Below are positions 14,595 through 22,947 of a stretch of 41,352 bases of DNA, in pieces. The stretch comes from Paludibacteraceae bacterium. GTDB lineage: Bacteria; Bacteroidota; Bacteroidia; Bacteroidales; Paludibacteraceae. A program made the translations under genes and the position numbers. Position 1 is the first letter of the stretch, and every line of letters starts with the position of its first letter. The notes beneath the pieces were generated by a model, which searched no databases, was not told the origin of the DNA, and worked only from the letters and a program-made list of their open reading frames with translations. The stretch lies in assembly GCA_017546705.1 (NCBI GenBank), contig JAFYSB010000025.1, positions 1 through 41,352 on the forward strand, given 5' to 3'.

Positions 14595-15851
14595 TTACCA
14601 ACCGAGTACCATGTCGTAGATACGACGTACTTTCAATCCGGCGTCATACCACTTGATGTTGTTCACCTCGTCGCGACCTAGTTCGCGCAATGACTTGTAC
14701 ATGGCAGGATACTTGACAATGGCATAGATGGCATCCGCCATGGCGTCGATATCCCAGTAGTCGGTCTTTATCGCATGCGACAGAATCTCTGCGCAGCCCG
14801 ATTGGTGTGAGATGATGGATGGGCAACCTACTTGCATAGCCTCCAATGGCGAAATGCCAAATGGTTCGCTTACACTAGGCATGATATACACATCGGAATC
14901 AGCCAATACCTCTTGCACTTGTCGTCCGCGCATGAAGCCAGGGAAGTGGAATTTGTCTGCGATACCACGTTGAGCTACGAGGTCAATCATTTTGTTCATC
15001 ATATCTCCACTACCAGCCATCACGAAGCGTACGCCATCGGTCTTAGCCAATACGCGTGCTGCGGCTTCTACGAAGTACTCTGGACCTTTTTGCATAGTGA
15101 TACGACCAAGGAAGGTGACGAGTTTGTCTTTACGATCGTGCTTGATAAACTCATCAGGGTTGGCCAATGGCTCTACAGCATTGTGTACGGTGCTCACCTT
15201 GTGAGGTGGCTGACCATACTTCTCAATCACGGTGCGGCGCGTGAGTTCGCTTACGCACATAATATGGTCGGCTTCGTCCATACCTCTACGCTCAATGGCA
15301 TATACCGTAGGGTTGACGTTACCACGGCTACGATCAAAGTCAGTAGCGTGTACGTGAATAACGAGTGGTTTGCCAGAGATTTGCTTAGCAAATACGCCTG
15401 CAGGGTAGGTAAGCCAATCGTGACTATGGATGATATCAAACTGCAAAGCAGAAGCCAATACGCTGGCTACAGCCTCGTAGTTGCCTATCTCCTCAAGCAG
15501 GTTGTCTGGATAGCGACCAGAGAATCCTACGCAGCCGAGATCATCTGTGCCGATGCGTGAATAATCATAATGGATATTGTTGCGCAAGTGGTAATATTCT
15601 TCAGGCGACATTTTACCTTCCATGCGTTGGCGCACGTAGTCATAGTTGTTGTCTCGCCATACCACAGGTACACTGTTAGCACCTATGATACGCAAGAAGG
15701 ACTGATCTTCATCACCCCATGGTTTTGGGATAACGAAGGTAATCTCCATGTCCTCCTGTTGCGCCATGCCGCGAGTTAGTCCGTAACTCGCTGTTCCCAA
15801 ACCGCCAAGGATATGAGGAGGGAACTCCCAACCGAACATCAATGCTTTCAT
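14595..15851 (-). CDS. Glycogen-synthase-like glycosyltransferase (GT4/GT5 fold)
   Basis: A 418-residue GT-B enzyme. The N-terminus MKALMFGWEFPPHILGGLGT has the K-x-G-G-L-type donor loop seen in glycogen synthases. The middle has DIIHSHDWLTYPAGVFAK. The C-terminal nucleotide-sugar domain has VTFLGRITMQKGPEYFVEA, then the E-x7-E motif in PSVSEPFGISPLEAMQVG. It likely elongates alpha-glucan from a nucleotide-glucose donor. Its start overlaps the stop of the debranching enzyme by four bases (ATGA), so translation is coupled. The 55-base gap to the GH57 gene contains a short duplicated AGTTTTATG-type sequence. Confidence 0.85.
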   Translation of the reverse strand: MKALMFGWEFPPHILGGLGTASYGLTRGMAQQEDMEITFVIPKPWGDEDQSFLRIIGANSVPVVWRDNNYDYVRQRMEGKMSPEEYYHLRNNIHYDYSRIGTDDLGCVGFSGRYPDNLLEEIGNYEAVASVLASALQFDIIHSHDWLTYPAGVFAKQISGKPLVIHVHATDFDRSRGNVNPTVYAIERRGMDEADHIMCVSELTRRTVIEKYGQPPHKVSTVHNAVEPLANPDEFIKHDRKDKLVTFLGRITMQKGPEYFVEAAARVLAKTDGVRFVMAGSGDMMNKMIDLVAQRGIADKFHFPGFMRGRQVQEVLADSDVYIMPSVSEPFGISPLEAMQVGCPSIISHQSGCAEILSHAIKTDYWDIDAMADAIYAIVKYPAMYKSLRELGRDEVNNIKWYDAGLKVRRIYDMVLGW

Positions 15852-17788
15852 TTGGATTCGTATTGTTTTAAGGTGTTATATACTTTGATTACGGATGCCA
15901 CGCTTGGTGCATAACTCATACCTCCGTGTCCTTTGAATGGCGGGTTGCCATCGTAGAGCTCGTTGAGCGTACCGATACATAGTTCGCTCATCTCTGCCTC
16001 GTAGCCAGTCAGCAGACGATGGATGAAGTTTTCGCCCGAATGTTGGTAAACCTTGAGGTATGCGATAGCATATGCAGCGATGGTCCATGGCCAAACTGGA
16101 CCATTGTGGAAGTTGCGGTCGCGCTCCAATTGTCCGCCGATATATACTGGGCGGTAGTTGCCACTCTTAGGCGAGATAGTGCGTAGACCCTTAGGAGTGT
16201 ACAACTCCTTAGTGCATATATCTACGACTGCTTTACATTGGCGACGGTCGAGTGGAGAATATGGTAGCGAAGCAGCGATGATTTGATTAGGACGTACCTC
16301 ATTGTTATGGTAGTCGCCATCCACGTAGTCATCCAGGTATACGCCATTCCAGAAGGTTTTGATGAAACTATCCTTGGTGATTTCTGCTTGGTATTCCATC
16401 AAATCTGCAATTTGCTCCTTACCCAATTGGCGTTGGATGTCAGCAGTAAAGAGTCGTGCGTTATACCACAAAGCGTTGATTTCCACCACGTAGCCTGTAC
16501 GTGGCGTGATAGGACGTCCATCTTCTACAGCGTTCATCCAGGTAGCAGGACGTGTTTTGCCATCTACCCACAGCAGACCATTATTGTGCAAGAATAGGCG
16601 TGGATGTTGTTGTCTGCGGATAAACAACATGATGTCTATGATGAGTTGACCATATAGACGGGTAACTTCTTCTATGGATGTATAAGCTGCATATTCTTGT
16701 AGTGCATGAATAAACCATAGCAATACATCGGGTTCGTCCATACCAGTCAGTTTACAAGGTCTACCTTCTATGAAGTTGCGCACTTCCTCTGTGGCAGTCT
16801 TGTTAACAATCGCATCCCAATACTCAGGGCGACCGATACCCATCGTGCACGCAGGCATTGCCATAAACTCTTCACGTGCCGAAGCTTTGAACCATGGATA
16901 ACCAGCAAGGAGGTAGCACTTGTCGCCTTCGCGTTTGTAGAATTGTGAAGCAGCATTTTTTAAGCATCCAAACATGGTATCACGTGCTGAACGGCGCTTG
17001 AGTTCTTTCTCCCATAGTACTTTAAGGGTCTTTGGGTTGACTTCGCTGATACCAGCAGCGAAGATTACGCTCTCGCCCTTCTTCATAGGCATCTCAAACC
17101 AACCAGGTACCAACTGATCTTCTTTGTACGAAAATCCACGTTCTTGCTCCTTCATGTACTCTATACCTTTGTACCAAGCAGGCGCGTGCGTGTACTCTAC
17201 TTTCTTTGAACATTGCATGTACAACTCAGGGAATGATTCGTACATTCTTGCTACTCGACCATTGACTACCTCACGCATGTCTGAGCATGCGTTGTCGTTC
17301 TCCTGGGTGAGTTCGTTGGTGTTGCGGTATGCTAAGAAAGGTTTGAGGCGTAAGGTGGTAGGTGAGTGTGCTTCTACCAGTGTGTAGCGAATCAACACAC
17401 GTGGCTCGAAGCTAACCAACATACGCTCTTTAGTCAAGATTACACCACCTACGCGGTAGGTGGTCTTGCTGATTACTTCGCAATCAAACTCACGGATGTA
17501 CTTATGTCCGTTGGGCATGTAGAGGTTCTCTCCGTATTGGTGGATACCTAAGTTGAACTCTGCACCATGCTGAATCACAGTCTCATCTAGACTGCTGAGT
17601 AGTACATAATTGCCTTCTGGCAATGGGTCACCCAAAGGCAATACAAGTTGCCCATGGTATTTGCGGGTGTTACAATCGACTAGTGTCGTTGAGTTGTAGG
17701 CTCCCGCACGATTGGTGCGGATCATCTCCTTGCTCAAACTGCGCTCAAGGTTGATCAACAATGTCTTGTCAAAATTCAAATAACTCAT
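15848..17788 (-). CDS. Glycogen debranching enzyme (amylo-alpha-1,6-glucosidase, GH133)
   Basis: A 646-residue protein. The N-terminal domain (MSYLNFDKTLLINLERSLSK, then NRAGAYNSTTLVDCNTRKYH) is the GDE_N bacterial type. The C-terminal (alpha/alpha)6 barrel contains AGYPWFKASAREEFMAMPA, LLWFIHALQEYA, LLWVDGKTRPATWMNAVEDG and HNGPVWPWTIAAYA. It would remove alpha-1,6 branches from glycogen in the cytoplasm. It lies 15 bases after manC and overlaps the glycosyltransferase, so it is inside one operon. Confidence 0.92.
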   Translation of the reverse strand: MSYLNFDKTLLINLERSLSKEMIRTNRAGAYNSTTLVDCNTRKYHGQLVLPLGDPLPEGNYVLLSSLDETVIQHGAEFNLGIHQYGENLYMPNGHKYIREFDCEVISKTTYRVGGVILTKERMLVSFEPRVLIRYTLVEAHSPTTLRLKPFLAYRNTNELTQENDNACSDMREVVNGRVARMYESFPELYMQCSKKVEYTHAPAWYKGIEYMKEQERGFSYKEDQLVPGWFEMPMKKGESVIFAAGISEVNPKTLKVLWEKELKRRSARDTMFGCLKNAASQFYKREGDKCYLLAGYPWFKASAREEFMAMPACTMGIGRPEYWDAIVNKTATEEVRNFIEGRPCKLTGMDEPDVLLWFIHALQEYAAYTSIEEVTRLYGQLIIDIMLFIRRQQHPRLFLHNNGLLWVDGKTRPATWMNAVEDGRPITPRTGYVVEINALWYNARLFTADIQRQLGKEQIADLMEYQAEITKDSFIKTFWNGVYLDDYVDGDYHNNEVRPNQIIAASLPYSPLDRRQCKAVVDICTKELYTPKGLRTISPKSGNYRPVYIGGQLERDRNFHNGPVWPWTIAAYAIAYLKVYQHSGENFIHRLLTGYEAEMSELCIGTLNELYDGNPPFKGHGGMSYAPSVASVIKVYNTLKQYESK

Positions 17789-17803
17789 AGATTATTTTGG
17801 AAT

Positions 17804-18901
17804 TTAATTAAACTTGCCTTCAAATTTCAATTCTGCATCCATATAGAATTGGCGGATTTGTTGTTCGTCTGCGCGTTTGCAAATCAATAGTACGCCATTG
17901 GATTCAGATACGATACAATCTTCTAATCCTTGAATCACTGCCAAATGCCCTTTAGGCAAAGTTACAATGTTTCCATGGCTGTCATAATAGATAGCATCTG
18001 AATGGAGAGTTACATTTTGGTGCTCGTCCTTTTCGCTGAGTTCGTAGAGTGAACCCCATGTACCGAGGTCGCTCCATCCGAAATCGCTTGGCATGACGCA
18101 TACGTTTTTGGCATGTTCCATAACGCCGTAGTCGATGGATATACTAGGACAAGTAGGGAATATTTCTTGGATAAATGCTTCTTCTTGTTCGGTGCCCATG
18201 ATATCTGCTCCTTGCATGAATTTTTGTGCGACCTCGGGCATATGCTCTTGCAGGGCACTTTCGATAGCGTGTAGATTCCAAATGAAAATACCCGAATTCC
18301 ATAGGAAGTCGCCACTTTCAACGAATATTTTAGCTACTTCTAGGTTAGGTTTTTCGGTAAACGCATGCACTCTGTACATGCCATCCTCATCTACTTGCTC
18401 GCCCATTTGGATATAACCATATCCCGTTTCTGGTCGAGTAGGTTTCATGCCGAGGGTGACTAATGCGTCATGTTGCTCAATAAATGAGAAGCATTTGCAA
18501 ATAACTTCTCTAAACTTCTCTTCCTGCAAAATCAGATGGTCACTTGCTGCAACAACGATGTTGGCATCGGCTTGACCTTTTTTTGTTGCCATAGCTTTGA
18601 TTCGTGCCATCGCATATGCGATACAAGGAGCGGTATTTCGTCTTGCTGGTTCGCAAAGCACTTGACTTGAGTGCAAGTCTGGGATTTGCTCCAACACTTG
18701 ATCGCGATAGATGATGTTGGTCACAATCAAGATGTTTTCGATGGGTACGATAGGGCGAAAACGGTCAATGGTCATTTGCAGCAAACTCCGACCAGTACCA
18801 AAGAAGTCGAGAAACTGCTTAGGTTTTTCGTTTCTGCTAAATGGCCAGAAGCGACTTCCTACGCCGCCTGCCATAATTACACAATAATTGTTTTCTTTCA
18901 T
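17804..18901 (-). CDS. manC: Mannose-1-phosphate guanylyltransferase
   Basis: A 365-residue nucleotidyltransferase making GDP-mannose from GTP and mannose-1-phosphate. The signature is MAGGVGSRFWPFSRNEKPKQ near the N-terminus, with VVAASDHLI and FTEKPNLEVA further in, and WNSGIFIWN. It lacks the C-terminal isomerase domain of bifunctional ManC. The start at 18901 is set by the promoter box at 18950-18957; the longer frame would include the promoter. It is the first gene of the glucan operon (15 bases before GH133), an unexpected partner since GDP-mannose is not used for glycogen. Confidence 0.92.
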   Translation of the reverse strand: MKENNYCVIMAGGVGSRFWPFSRNEKPKQFLDFFGTGRSLLQMTIDRFRPIVPIENILIVTNIIYRDQVLEQIPDLHSSQVLCEPARRNTAPCIAYAMARIKAMATKKGQADANIVVAASDHLILQEEKFREVICKCFSFIEQHDALVTLGMKPTRPETGYGYIQMGEQVDEDGMYRVHAFTEKPNLEVAKIFVESGDFLWNSGIFIWNLHAIESALQEHMPEVAQKFMQGADIMGTEQEEAFIQEIFPTCPSISIDYGVMEHAKNVCVMPSDFGWSDLGTWGSLYELSEKDEHQNVTLHSDAIYYDSHGNIVTLPKGHLAVIQGLEDCIVSESNGVLLICKRADEQQIRQFYMDAELKFEGKFN

Positions 18902-18949
18902 GATATGCTTTTTAGTTATTTGTCTAGTTGTGTTTCTTTTTTTAGCCCG

Positions 18950-18957
18950 CAAAGATA
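18950..18957 (-). promoter_or_regulatory. Promoter of the manC-glucan operon
   Basis: Minus-strand TATCTTTG, 48 bases before the manC start; no further promoter box is seen before the three downstream genes. Confidence 0.65.
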
Positions 18958-19054
18958 CAACTTTTTTTTGATAACTACAAGTGTGAAATGATTTTTATGT
19001 CGTTGTTTTTGCGTTTCATGTTGTACAACATATAAAAGGACATGTTAGCGTATA

Positions 19055-19088
19055 AAAAGTAGGCACTTTTTAGGAGCGAAGTGCCTAA
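19055..19088 (-). terminator. Intrinsic terminator of ispG
   Basis: AGGCACTT (19061-19068) pairs with AAGTGCCT (19079-19086), followed on the minus strand by CTTTTTAT. Confidence 0.8.
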
Positions 19089-19113
19089 CAGTAAATGATA
19101 TATGGATAGCAAA

Positions 19114-20517
19114 TTATTTTTTGTCAGCTTCAATCAGGGCGAGAAGTTGGGTAACGGCGTCCTCTTGAGGGATGTTTTTGAGCACACACTCTTTGCCACG
19201 ATAGAGGCTGACTTTACCACGACCTGCTCCTACATAACCATAGTCAGCATCTGCCATCTCGCCAGGACCATTCACAATACAACCCATGATACCAATTTTC
19301 AGTCCTTGCAAGTGAGATGTGGCTGCTTTGACTTTGGCTATGGTTTGCTCCAAATCGAATAACGTACGTCCACAGCCAGGGCAAGAGATGTACTCCGTCT
19401 TGTACATGCGCACACGAGCTGCTTGCAGGATATCTTTGCTCAAGCGCTCCAAATCTTCTGCGGCGAAATGGTTGTTGTTGAGTACCAATTCAGTGCAATG
19501 GTGATCCCACAATAGGCGCCCACATTCGGCTGCGGCATGGAGTTGAAAGAGTGCCCAGTCGGTGTCGGAATTGGAGAAATATACGGTGGCGTTCTCTATG
19601 CGGACTTGGGTGTCATGCGCATAGCGAATACTTTGGTTATCCGCAAAATAATCTACCAAAGCGCGAGCGACAGGTAATTCTTTCTCGGGTGCTTCGCTCA
19701 GACTCACGCGGATGGTGTCGCCAATGCCATCTGCCAGCAATGCACCAATGCCTACGGCTGATTTCACACGACCATCCTCACCTTCACCGGCTTCAGTGAC
19801 GCCCAGATGCAGCGGAAACTGCATGCCTTCTTCTGCCATCTGCCATACGAGAAGACGGACGGTAGTGACCATCACGAGGGTGTTGCTGGCTTTGATGGAG
19901 AGCACAATGTCTTGGAAGTTTTCTGCCACTGCTACGCGCAAAAACTCCATACAACTCTCCACCATACCCTCGGGTGTATCTCCGTATCGCGACATGATAC
20001 GATCACTCAAAGAGCCGTGATTCACGCCTAAACGAATGGCGGTATTGTGCTCTTTGCAGATGTTGAGTAGTTGAATGAAACGCGCACGAAGACGCTGTAA
20101 CTCGGATTGATATTCTTCTTCTGTATAGTCAATTAGCTTAAACTTGCGGGCAGGGTCAATATAATTGCCAGGGTTGATTCGCACCTTCTCAACTACCTTG
20201 GCTGCGGCATCTGCCACATCGGATTGGAAGTGGACGTCTGCGACCAATGGGATGATAGGGCGATGAGGCGATGAGGCGATAAGGCGATGGTGTATTAGCG
20301 AAAGGGATTCTACTTCACGAAGACCTTGGGTTGTGAAGCGGAGCAATTCAGCACCAGCTTCGATGCATCGTTCGGCTTGTGCGACACTTCCCTCAATATC
20401 ATTGGTGGAAGTGTTGGCCATTGTTTGAATACGAACAGGGTGTTCGCTGCCAATTTCAATATTACCCACTTTGGTGGTGGTAGTTTGCCTGCGGTTGTAA
20501 GTCAGTTGTATGTCCAT
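19114..20517 (-). CDS. ispG: 4-hydroxy-3-methylbut-2-enyl diphosphate synthase
   Basis: A 467-residue Fe-S enzyme of the MEP isoprenoid pathway. The N-terminal barrel shows RIQTMANTSTNDIEGSVAQ, then IPLVADVHF and VEKVRINPGNYID. The C-terminal cluster domain has SCPGCGRTLFDLE and IGIMGCIVNGPGEMADADYG, giving the three cysteine ligands. It is longer than the E. coli form (about 370) but shorter than the 600-plus-residue form with a full inserted domain I associate with Bacteroides, so the insert (about residues 270-360) is reduced. The start at 20517 follows a promoter box at 20536-20543. A run of four 8-base units at 20259-20290 lies inside the frame. Confidence 0.93.
   Translation of the reverse strand: MDIQLTYNRRQTTTTKVGNIEIGSEHPVRIQTMANTSTNDIEGSVAQAERCIEAGAELLRFTTQGLREVESLSLIHHRLIASSPHRPIIPLVADVHFQSDVADAAAKVVEKVRINPGNYIDPARKFKLIDYTEEEYQSELQRLRARFIQLLNICKEHNTAIRLGVNHGSLSDRIMSRYGDTPEGMVESCMEFLRVAVAENFQDIVLSIKASNTLVMVTTVRLLVWQMAEEGMQFPLHLGVTEAGEGEDGRVKSAVGIGALLADGIGDTIRVSLSEAPEKELPVARALVDYFADNQSIRYAHDTQVRIENATVYFSNSDTDWALFQLHAAAECGRLLWDHHCTELVLNNNHFAAEDLERLSKDILQAARVRMYKTEYISCPGCGRTLFDLEQTIAKVKAATSHLQGLKIGIMGCIVNGPGEMADADYGYVGAGRGKVSLYRGKECVLKNIPQEDAVTQLLALIEADKK
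20259..20290. repeat. Four tandem 8-base units inside ispG
   Basis: GGCGATGA, GGCGATGA, GGCGATAA, GGCGATGG in direct succession. On the coding strand they read HRLIASSPHRP in successive frames. A gain or loss of one unit would break the frame. Confidence 0.85.
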
Positions 20518-20535
20518 AAAAGCCCGAATTTGGTG

Positions 20536-20543
20536 CAAAGTTA
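20536..20543 (-). promoter_or_regulatory. ispG promoter box
   Basis: Minus-strand TAACTTTG; leader of about 15 bases. Confidence 0.65.
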
Positions 20544-20603
20544 CGCAAATATTTTGGATTAAGCAATAAATTTGGTATAATTTAGCACTTTTTTGTTAAA
20601 AAA

Positions 20604-20635
20604 TTTGGTCAATCCAAAAAAATGTACTACCTTTG
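20604..20635 (+). promoter_or_regulatory. tRNA-Lys promoter
   Basis: TTTG at 20604-20607 and TACCTTTG at 20628-20635, 36 bases before the mature tRNA. Confidence 0.65.
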
Positions 20636-20671
20636 CAGCCGATTTCGCAAGAAAGTGTGCGTTAAACGTGG

Positions 20672-20744
20672 GATTCAGTAGCTCAGCAGGTAGAGCACAT
20701 CCCTTTTAAGGATGGGGTCCTGGGTTCGAGCCCCAGCTGAATCA
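20672..20744 (+). tRNA. tRNA-Lys (TTT)
   Basis: A 73-base cloverleaf: acceptor GATTCAG/CTGAATC, D arm GCTCAGCAGGTAGAGC, anticodon stem CATCC/GGATG with loop CTTTTAA (anticodon 20705-20707), T arm CTGGG/CCCAG, discriminator A. CCA is not encoded. Confidence 0.95.
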
Positions 20745-20762
20745 CGAAGACTAAATGAAGCG

Positions 20763-20808
20763 AAAAATGATAGCCTAAGAGATACGTTAGGTTATCATTT
20801 TGCTTTTT
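20763..20808 (+). terminator. Intrinsic terminator after tRNA-Lys
   Basis: AAAATGATAGCCTAA pairs with TTAGGTTATCATTTT across an 8-base loop (20765-20801), then GCTTTTTTA. Confidence 0.85.
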
Positions 20809-20978
20809 TATCGCATAGCACGCTATCTGTATCCTATTTATTTCTTCAAAGGAGAGACTAATTCTTTTTGGCGTTGTATGACTCGATGGTTGTAAAGAGG
20901 TTAACACAAAGGCTAAAAATAAATATGACGTATCATAAATGATTTCAGTCAGAACATGTTTTTCACCCCCTGCCATCC

Positions 20979-21300
20979 TAACATGACAGGGGATGATTGT
21001 TTATAAAAAAGAAGGCAGAAAGTACCCCCCCCCCAAAAAAAAAGCCACTGCTATGATACAAATAGGCAATAGATGTGCAACAGTGGTCGCGAAGTGGTCG
21101 CGTAGTCTGTAGCCAACTTGAGAGCAATCTAAAAGCCACCGAAAGCCCATAGAAGTCCCACAGATCTCCTTGTTTTGTTCTATGCTTGCGCTGATTCCTC
21201 AAAGTGGGGACTTTTCGGGCGCTACACTCGGAGTGCGTTCCGTCGCACTCCTTCAGGTCGCGAAACCCGCAGTTCCTTTCTTTCATCAATAATAACTCCC
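20979..21300. repeat. Gene-free stretch with repeat copy B, C10A9 tract and a strong hairpin
   Basis: 21025-21043 is ten Cs followed by nine As. 21071-21105 is the 35-base repeat shared with 4224-4258. 21134-21158 (AGCCACCGAAAGCCCATAGA and five more bases) is identical to 26207-26231. 21230-21237 pairs with 21244-21251 (GGAGTGCG/CGCACTCC, 6-base loop). Frames crossing this region on either strand look like chance readings. I see no gene between the tRNA terminator and 21419. Confidence 0.75.
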
Positions 21301-21360
21301 TCATTAATTCTATTTGGTGTGAAAAGATATAATACATTTGCAGGTATGAAAAAAATGTAG

Positions 21361-21368
21361 TATCTTTG
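21361..21368 (+). promoter_or_regulatory. Promoter of the YhcG-like nuclease gene
   Basis: TATCTTTG; expected start about 21374, 45 bases before the ATG. Confidence 0.65.
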
Positions 21369-21418
21369 CATGCGTTTTTGTTATCCAAAATCCTCAACAA
21401 CAAACAAATACAATCATT

Positions 21419-22492
21419 ATGGCAAACATAGAGAAAAAAGGTCAAGACATATTATCGCAGGTAGCGATTATGACAGAGCCGTTGATTAAGCATTTGCGAG
21501 AACTTATTGAGAATACTCGCAAACGCGTAGCGTCTGTCGTTAGCGATGAGACAACGCAACTGTATTGGAATGTAGGATATGCTATCAATACATTTGTGCT
21601 GCAAGGCAACCGTGCGGAGTATGGCAAACAAATTGTCGCAACAGTGTCGCGACAATTGGCACAAGAATTTGGAAGTGGTTTTGAAGAGAAGAATGTTCGC
21701 CGTATGATGCAGTTTTCAACTGAATATCAAGACTTTGAAATTGTCGCAACACTGATGCGACAATTGCCATGGTCGCACTTTACGCTTCTTATCCCTATTC
21801 ATGAACCACTCAAACGCTCGTTCTATGAGCAAATGGCTATCACCGAGCACTGGAGTGTACGCACGCTGCGTGAGAAAATCAGTTCCCAACTATTTGAGCG
21901 TACAGTCATAAGCCGCCAACCTGAAGAAACGATTAAGCACGACCTTGCTCTTTTGAGAGAGGAAAATAAAATGACACCTAATCTGGTCTTCCGTGATCCA
22001 TATTTGCTGCATTTGTTTGGACTAAAAGATACATATTCTGAGAAAGATCTGGAAAGTGCCATTGTCGCAGAAATACAGCGGTTCATTGAGGAATTGGGTA
22101 CTGACTTCGCTTTCCTCGCACGACAAAAACGTATTACTATTGACAATGAGGATTACTATATAGACTTGCTTTTCTATCATCGTCGCTTACGTTGTTTAGT
22201 GGCTATTGATTTGAAAATCGATTCGTTCAAAGCTGCACACAAGGGACAAATGGAGTTGTACTTGCGTTGGTTGGAAAAATACGAGCGAGTAGAAGGTGAG
22301 AATGCACCAATTGGTTTAATTCTATGTGCTGGCAAGAATGATGAACATGTAGAATTGATGCACTTGGAGGAAAGCAACATCCGTGTGGCTGAATACATGA
22401 CGATGTTGCCAGACAAGAAAGTGTTGGAACTAAAATTACAAAAAGCCATCTCTTATGCGCGTGAACGCATGGCTATTCAAGAGCAAGAATAG
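21419..22492 (+). CDS. YhcG/DUF1016-family PD-(D/E)XK nuclease
   Basis: A 357-residue cytoplasmic protein with two parts. Residues about 15-165 are the helical DUF1016_N domain (VASVVSDETTQLYWNVGYAI, then FEEKNVRRMMQFSTEYQ and LPWSHFTLLIPI). Residues about 180-345 are the nuclease domain: VFRDPYLLHLFGL, then EDYYIDLLFYHRRLRCLVAI with DLKI forming the D...D-x-K catalytic core. The family is widespread in accessory regions, often beside restriction systems, and is thought to act in defence or mobile-element biology. Here it stands alone with its own promoter, flanked by copies of the dispersed repeat. Two near-identical inverted repeats lie in the gene (21631-21657 and 21739-21765). Confidence 0.9.
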   Translation: MANIEKKGQDILSQVAIMTEPLIKHLRELIENTRKRVASVVSDETTQLYWNVGYAINTFVLQGNRAEYGKQIVATVSRQLAQEFGSGFEEKNVRRMMQFSTEYQDFEIVATLMRQLPWSHFTLLIPIHEPLKRSFYEQMAITEHWSVRTLREKISSQLFERTVISRQPEETIKHDLALLREENKMTPNLVFRDPYLLHLFGLKDTYSEKDLESAIVAEIQRFIEELGTDFAFLARQKRITIDNEDYYIDLLFYHRRLRCLVAIDLKIDSFKAAHKGQMELYLRWLEKYERVEGENAPIGLILCAGKNDEHVELMHLEESNIRVAEYMTMLPDKKVLELKLQKAISYARERMAIQEQE

Positions 22493-22529
22493 TTTGAGCT
22501 GCAGGAATACTAGACCTTAAGTATACTTT

Positions 22530-22640
22530 CGGTACAAAAAACTTCCGCGCTGAAGATTTTTTGCATTATTGTAGAAACGCGTTTGTAGAAAGCCACAGAA
22601 ATCCCACAGATGTCCCAAAGATCTCCTATGGTGGTCCCGA
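22530..22640. repeat. Dispersed repeat copy C plus second repeat type
   Basis: 22530-22590 aligns loosely with 25870-25930 (both carry CTTCCG...GAAGATTTTT, GCA..ATTAT and TAGA..CG). 22588-22640 (AAAGCCACAGAAATCCCACA, GATGTCCCAAAGATC, GGTGGTC) is a diverged copy of the repeat at 4174, 21071 and 26205. 22493-22930 otherwise holds a hairpin at 22754-22761/22768-22775 and no gene I can support. Confidence 0.6.
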
Positions 22641-22912
22641 AACTTGTAAGTGACTTTTCCTATGTCTTGCAAACTGATTACCCTCTCTTTTACCCCCTCT
22701 TATACCTTAGCACACAACACCGACTGACGACCGACAGAACACCGAGAGATGAAGAAGTGCCTCGGATGGCACTTCGAGTATTGCGCCCGAAGAGTTCCCT
22801 CTCTGAGGAAATAGCGCAACACATAGAATAAAACAACAACTCCCTGCCAACAAAAATGCTTTTTGTTAAGATTGGGCTTTCTAAAAAAGTTGACTAAAAA
22901 GTATCAATTTTC

Positions 22913-22943
22913 TTGTATATATCAGAATAAAGCAGTACCTTTG
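22913..22943 (+). promoter_or_regulatory. Promoter of the binding-protein/barrel fusion transcript
   Basis: TTG at 22913-22915 and -7 box TACCTTTG at 22936-22943; expected start about 22948, some 480 bases before the gene. Confidence 0.65.
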
Positions 22944-22947
22944 CGCT

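Noticed and set aside
20978..21445. 155-codon minus-strand frame
   Set aside because: It spans the C10A9 tract, the dispersed repeat and the promoter of the plus-strand nuclease gene; the composition looks non-coding.
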